Origin: Swaminathania salitolerans
GTDB taxonomy: Bacteria; Pseudomonadota; Alphaproteobacteria; Acetobacterales; Acetobacteraceae
DNA: 64,000 nucleotides
Assembly: GCF_007988945.1 (NCBI RefSeq)
Contig: NZ_BJVC01000001.1
Span: forward strand, 372,001-436,000
Reading direction: 5' to 3'
Shown here one piece after another: positions 62,621-64,000 of this stretch. Position 1 is the stretch's first letter; the number at the start of each line of letters is the position of its first letter. The notes below the pieces were generated by a model. The model saw only the letters and a program-made list of their open reading frames with translations. It had not been told where the DNA came from and made no database searches. Position numbers and translations under genes: made by a program.

Positions 62621-64000
62621 CTAGAAATGGGTTGTGAATTGACCGCCCAGTATGGCCGCGTCGCCGAAGGTCGTGGTTGCGCCGGGATGTTGCAGGTACT
62701 GGAAATCGAATTGTAACGCCGTGGCGGGTGCCAGATGAACGCTGTAGAAAGCCTCATATACCTGTTCCCAGCGCTGCACGCCGTAAACGTCGCCCCACTG
62801 GTTCGAGACGAAGGGCAAGCCGAGCGCGACCGAGGATTCCTGTTGCAGTCGGATCGAGCGGCTCATGTTCATGTGCTGGAACATGATGCCGATCTGGTCC
62901 TGCGGGCGGTGCCAGGGGGCGCCGCTTTGCAGCAGGCCGATCCATTCGTGATCGCGCATGGCCACGACATTGCCCTGCGCGTACCCGACACCGCCGATGA
63001 GGATCAGACCGTTCGAAAGCCCTTCTCCGCTGCGCATCAGCATCTGGTCGAACATGAGCCAGCTCGACCAGACGCCGGATTGCATCCGGGCCGGCAAACC
63101 GCTCGCCTGATAGGAGCCTCCATAGCGATCCTCGTAGAGGTGAGGATAGCGCGAATTGTCGTACCAGGCGCCGATCTTGTAATGGCCGAGAAGCTTGTCC
63201 TTGCCGAAGGCCGGGTCCCAGCCGATTTCCACCTGGGAAGAAAGCTTGCCCAGCCCGTCCTGCGCGAGGGCCCAGCCCGAGATGCCGCCATTATAGGCAT
63301 GGGGACTCACCGCGAAGAGCCCGCCCATAATGTAGGTTCGCTCCGTCGGGCGTATGCGAAGAACGGCCCCGATATTGGCCGAGGGCCAGTCTCTGCCGCC
63401 CGGGACATATTTCCCCGGAGCGAAATTGCCGCAAACGCTCACATTCATGAAGGAACAGGCGAGGGCGTCGAAGTTGAAGAAGGTCCCTGTCGGGATGACG
63501 CCGGCCGAGACGATGATCCGGTCGTTCAGAAAGCTCTTGTCGGCATACATGGAAACGAGATGGGCCACCACATTGCCGCGTGACCCGTAGATCTGCTCCG
63601 GATTTGTGACGTAATCCCCGAGGGTGTGGCTGAAACTGTTTCCATGACCGTTCACGACCAGAAGATGAGTCCAGAACCCCTGGAGTCCGGCGAGTTTCTG
63701 CCAGTCGATATCCAGCTCGGCGGCGACCTGTCCGGCGAGGACGTGGTCGCGCGTGCGCCCTCCCGTGATGTTGCCCATGAATTGCTCGTTCACGGCGATA
63801 TTGAGGAAGATGCCGCGATCTTTCATCCAGCTTTGCGCGCCGCCCCAATCGCCGAAGAGGTGAGGGTTGCCATAGAGCGAAGGAACCAGCGGCCCGATCG
63901 GCACGGCCCCCTTGCCCGCAATCGGGAATCCCATGGCCTCGTAATCGCCCGCTTCGAGCGTTTTCGCCGTCTCGGACTGGGCCTGTGCGTTGCTCGTCGG
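62621..64000 (-). CDS. oprB: OprB-type carbohydrate-selective porin, 5' end cut by window
   Basis: The frame is open from the stop at 62621 to the window edge, so the start and signal peptide lie beyond 64000. The ATG at 63934 is internal: 22 further in-frame codons (PTSNAQAQSETAKTLEAGDY...) precede it. About 459 residues are visible. The OprB pattern includes LFGDWGGAQSWMKDRGIFLN near the start, LAGQVAAELDIDWQKLAGLQGF, and a C-terminal end on FTTHF with the terminal Phe of outer-membrane barrels. It is expected to let glucose and other sugars cross the outer membrane. Such porins are numerous in acetic acid bacteria. It is the last minus-strand gene here and is convergent with ade. Confidence 0.9.
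   Translation of the reverse strand, partial: PTSNAQAQSETAKTLEAGDYEAMGFPIAGKGAVPIGPLVPSLYGNPHLFGDWGGAQSWMKDRGIFLNIAVNEQFMGNITGGRTRDHVLAGQVAAELDIDWQKLAGLQGFWTHLLVVNGHGNSFSHTLGDYVTNPEQIYGSRGNVVAHLVSMYADKSFLNDRIIVSAGVIPTGTFFNFDALACSFMNVSVCGNFAPGKYVPGGRDWPSANIGAVLRIRPTERTYIMGGLFAVSPHAYNGGISGWALAQDGLGKLSSQVEIGWDPAFGKDKLLGHYKIGAWYDNSRYPHLYEDRYGGSYQASGLPARMQSGVWSSWLMFDQMLMRSGEGLSNGLILIGGVGYAQGNVVAMRDHEWIGLLQSGAPWHRPQDQIGIMFQHMNMSRSIRLQQESSVALGLPFVSNQWGDVYGVQRWEQVYEAFYSVHLAPATALQFDFQYLQHPGATTTFGDAAILGGQFTTHF

Overview
The window looks like the chromosome of an acetic acid bacterium (Alphaproteobacteria, Acetobacteraceae). The grounds are a GC-rich sequence with sharp AT-rich islands, a short-chain dehydrogenase very like the Gluconobacter 5-ketogluconate reductase Gno, an alphaproteobacterial 5-aminolevulinate synthase, an OprB-type sugar porin, and several secreted-type proteins ending in Hint domains, which are common in this family. 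The genus assignment is inference only. I see no rRNA, tRNA, CRISPR array, transposase or phage gene.

Layout. 1-2546 (minus): two tandem O-heptosyltransferases of the Aah/TibC (BAHT) family, the first cut by the window edge, plus a GT4-like glycosyltransferase. 3245-8126 (plus): two tandem proteins with AIDA-like strand-loop-strand repeats, a Hint autoprocessing domain and a conserved C-terminal module. 8210-16123 (plus): an AMP-ligase-like protein with degenerate catalytic motifs and a fully reducing type I polyketide synthase (KS-AT-DH-ER-KR-ACP). 16200-27080: MFS transporter, degenerate EAL protein, hemA, MscS-type channel, a large multi-PAS hybrid histidine kinase and gno. 27336-32240: assimilatory sulfate reduction operon cysG-cysH-cysD-cysNC, closed by a strong terminator. 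32456-33304: acid phosphatase lipoprotein. 33894-39261: a second pair of AIDA-Hint proteins. 39412-44611: sulfide/persulfide and oxidant defence (ArsR regulator, peroxiredoxin, persulfide dioxygenase, sulfurtransferase-SQR fusion, TauE exporter, free Met-sulfoxide reductase). 44642-53736: purine use (NUP-family protein, exported adenosine deaminase, xdhABC, HAD hydrolase) with the HU gene embedded. 53839-64000: outer-membrane barrel, feoA-feoB-Cys-rich protein, 2H phosphoesterase, HhH protein, halogenase-like flavoprotein, adenine deaminase and a partial OprB porin.

How the genes may work together. The most unusual assembly is at the left. Heptosyltransferases that normally modify autotransporter passengers sit beside proteins that carry the matching AIDA-type passenger but end in a hedgehog-like Hint domain instead of a beta-barrel. 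An unassigned acyl-type pathway (ligase-like protein plus reducing PKS) lies immediately downstream on the same strand. One hypothesis is a glycosylated surface adhesin whose Hint domain cleaves it, or couples it to a nucleophile. The sulfur genes form two separate modules: sulfate assimilation, and detoxification of sulfide and persulfide. The purine genes cover nucleoside, adenine and hypoxanthine/xanthine use. A further property of the whole window is a scatter of short (12-16 bp) imperfect tandem repeats, both in linkers of coding genes and in intergenic DNA.
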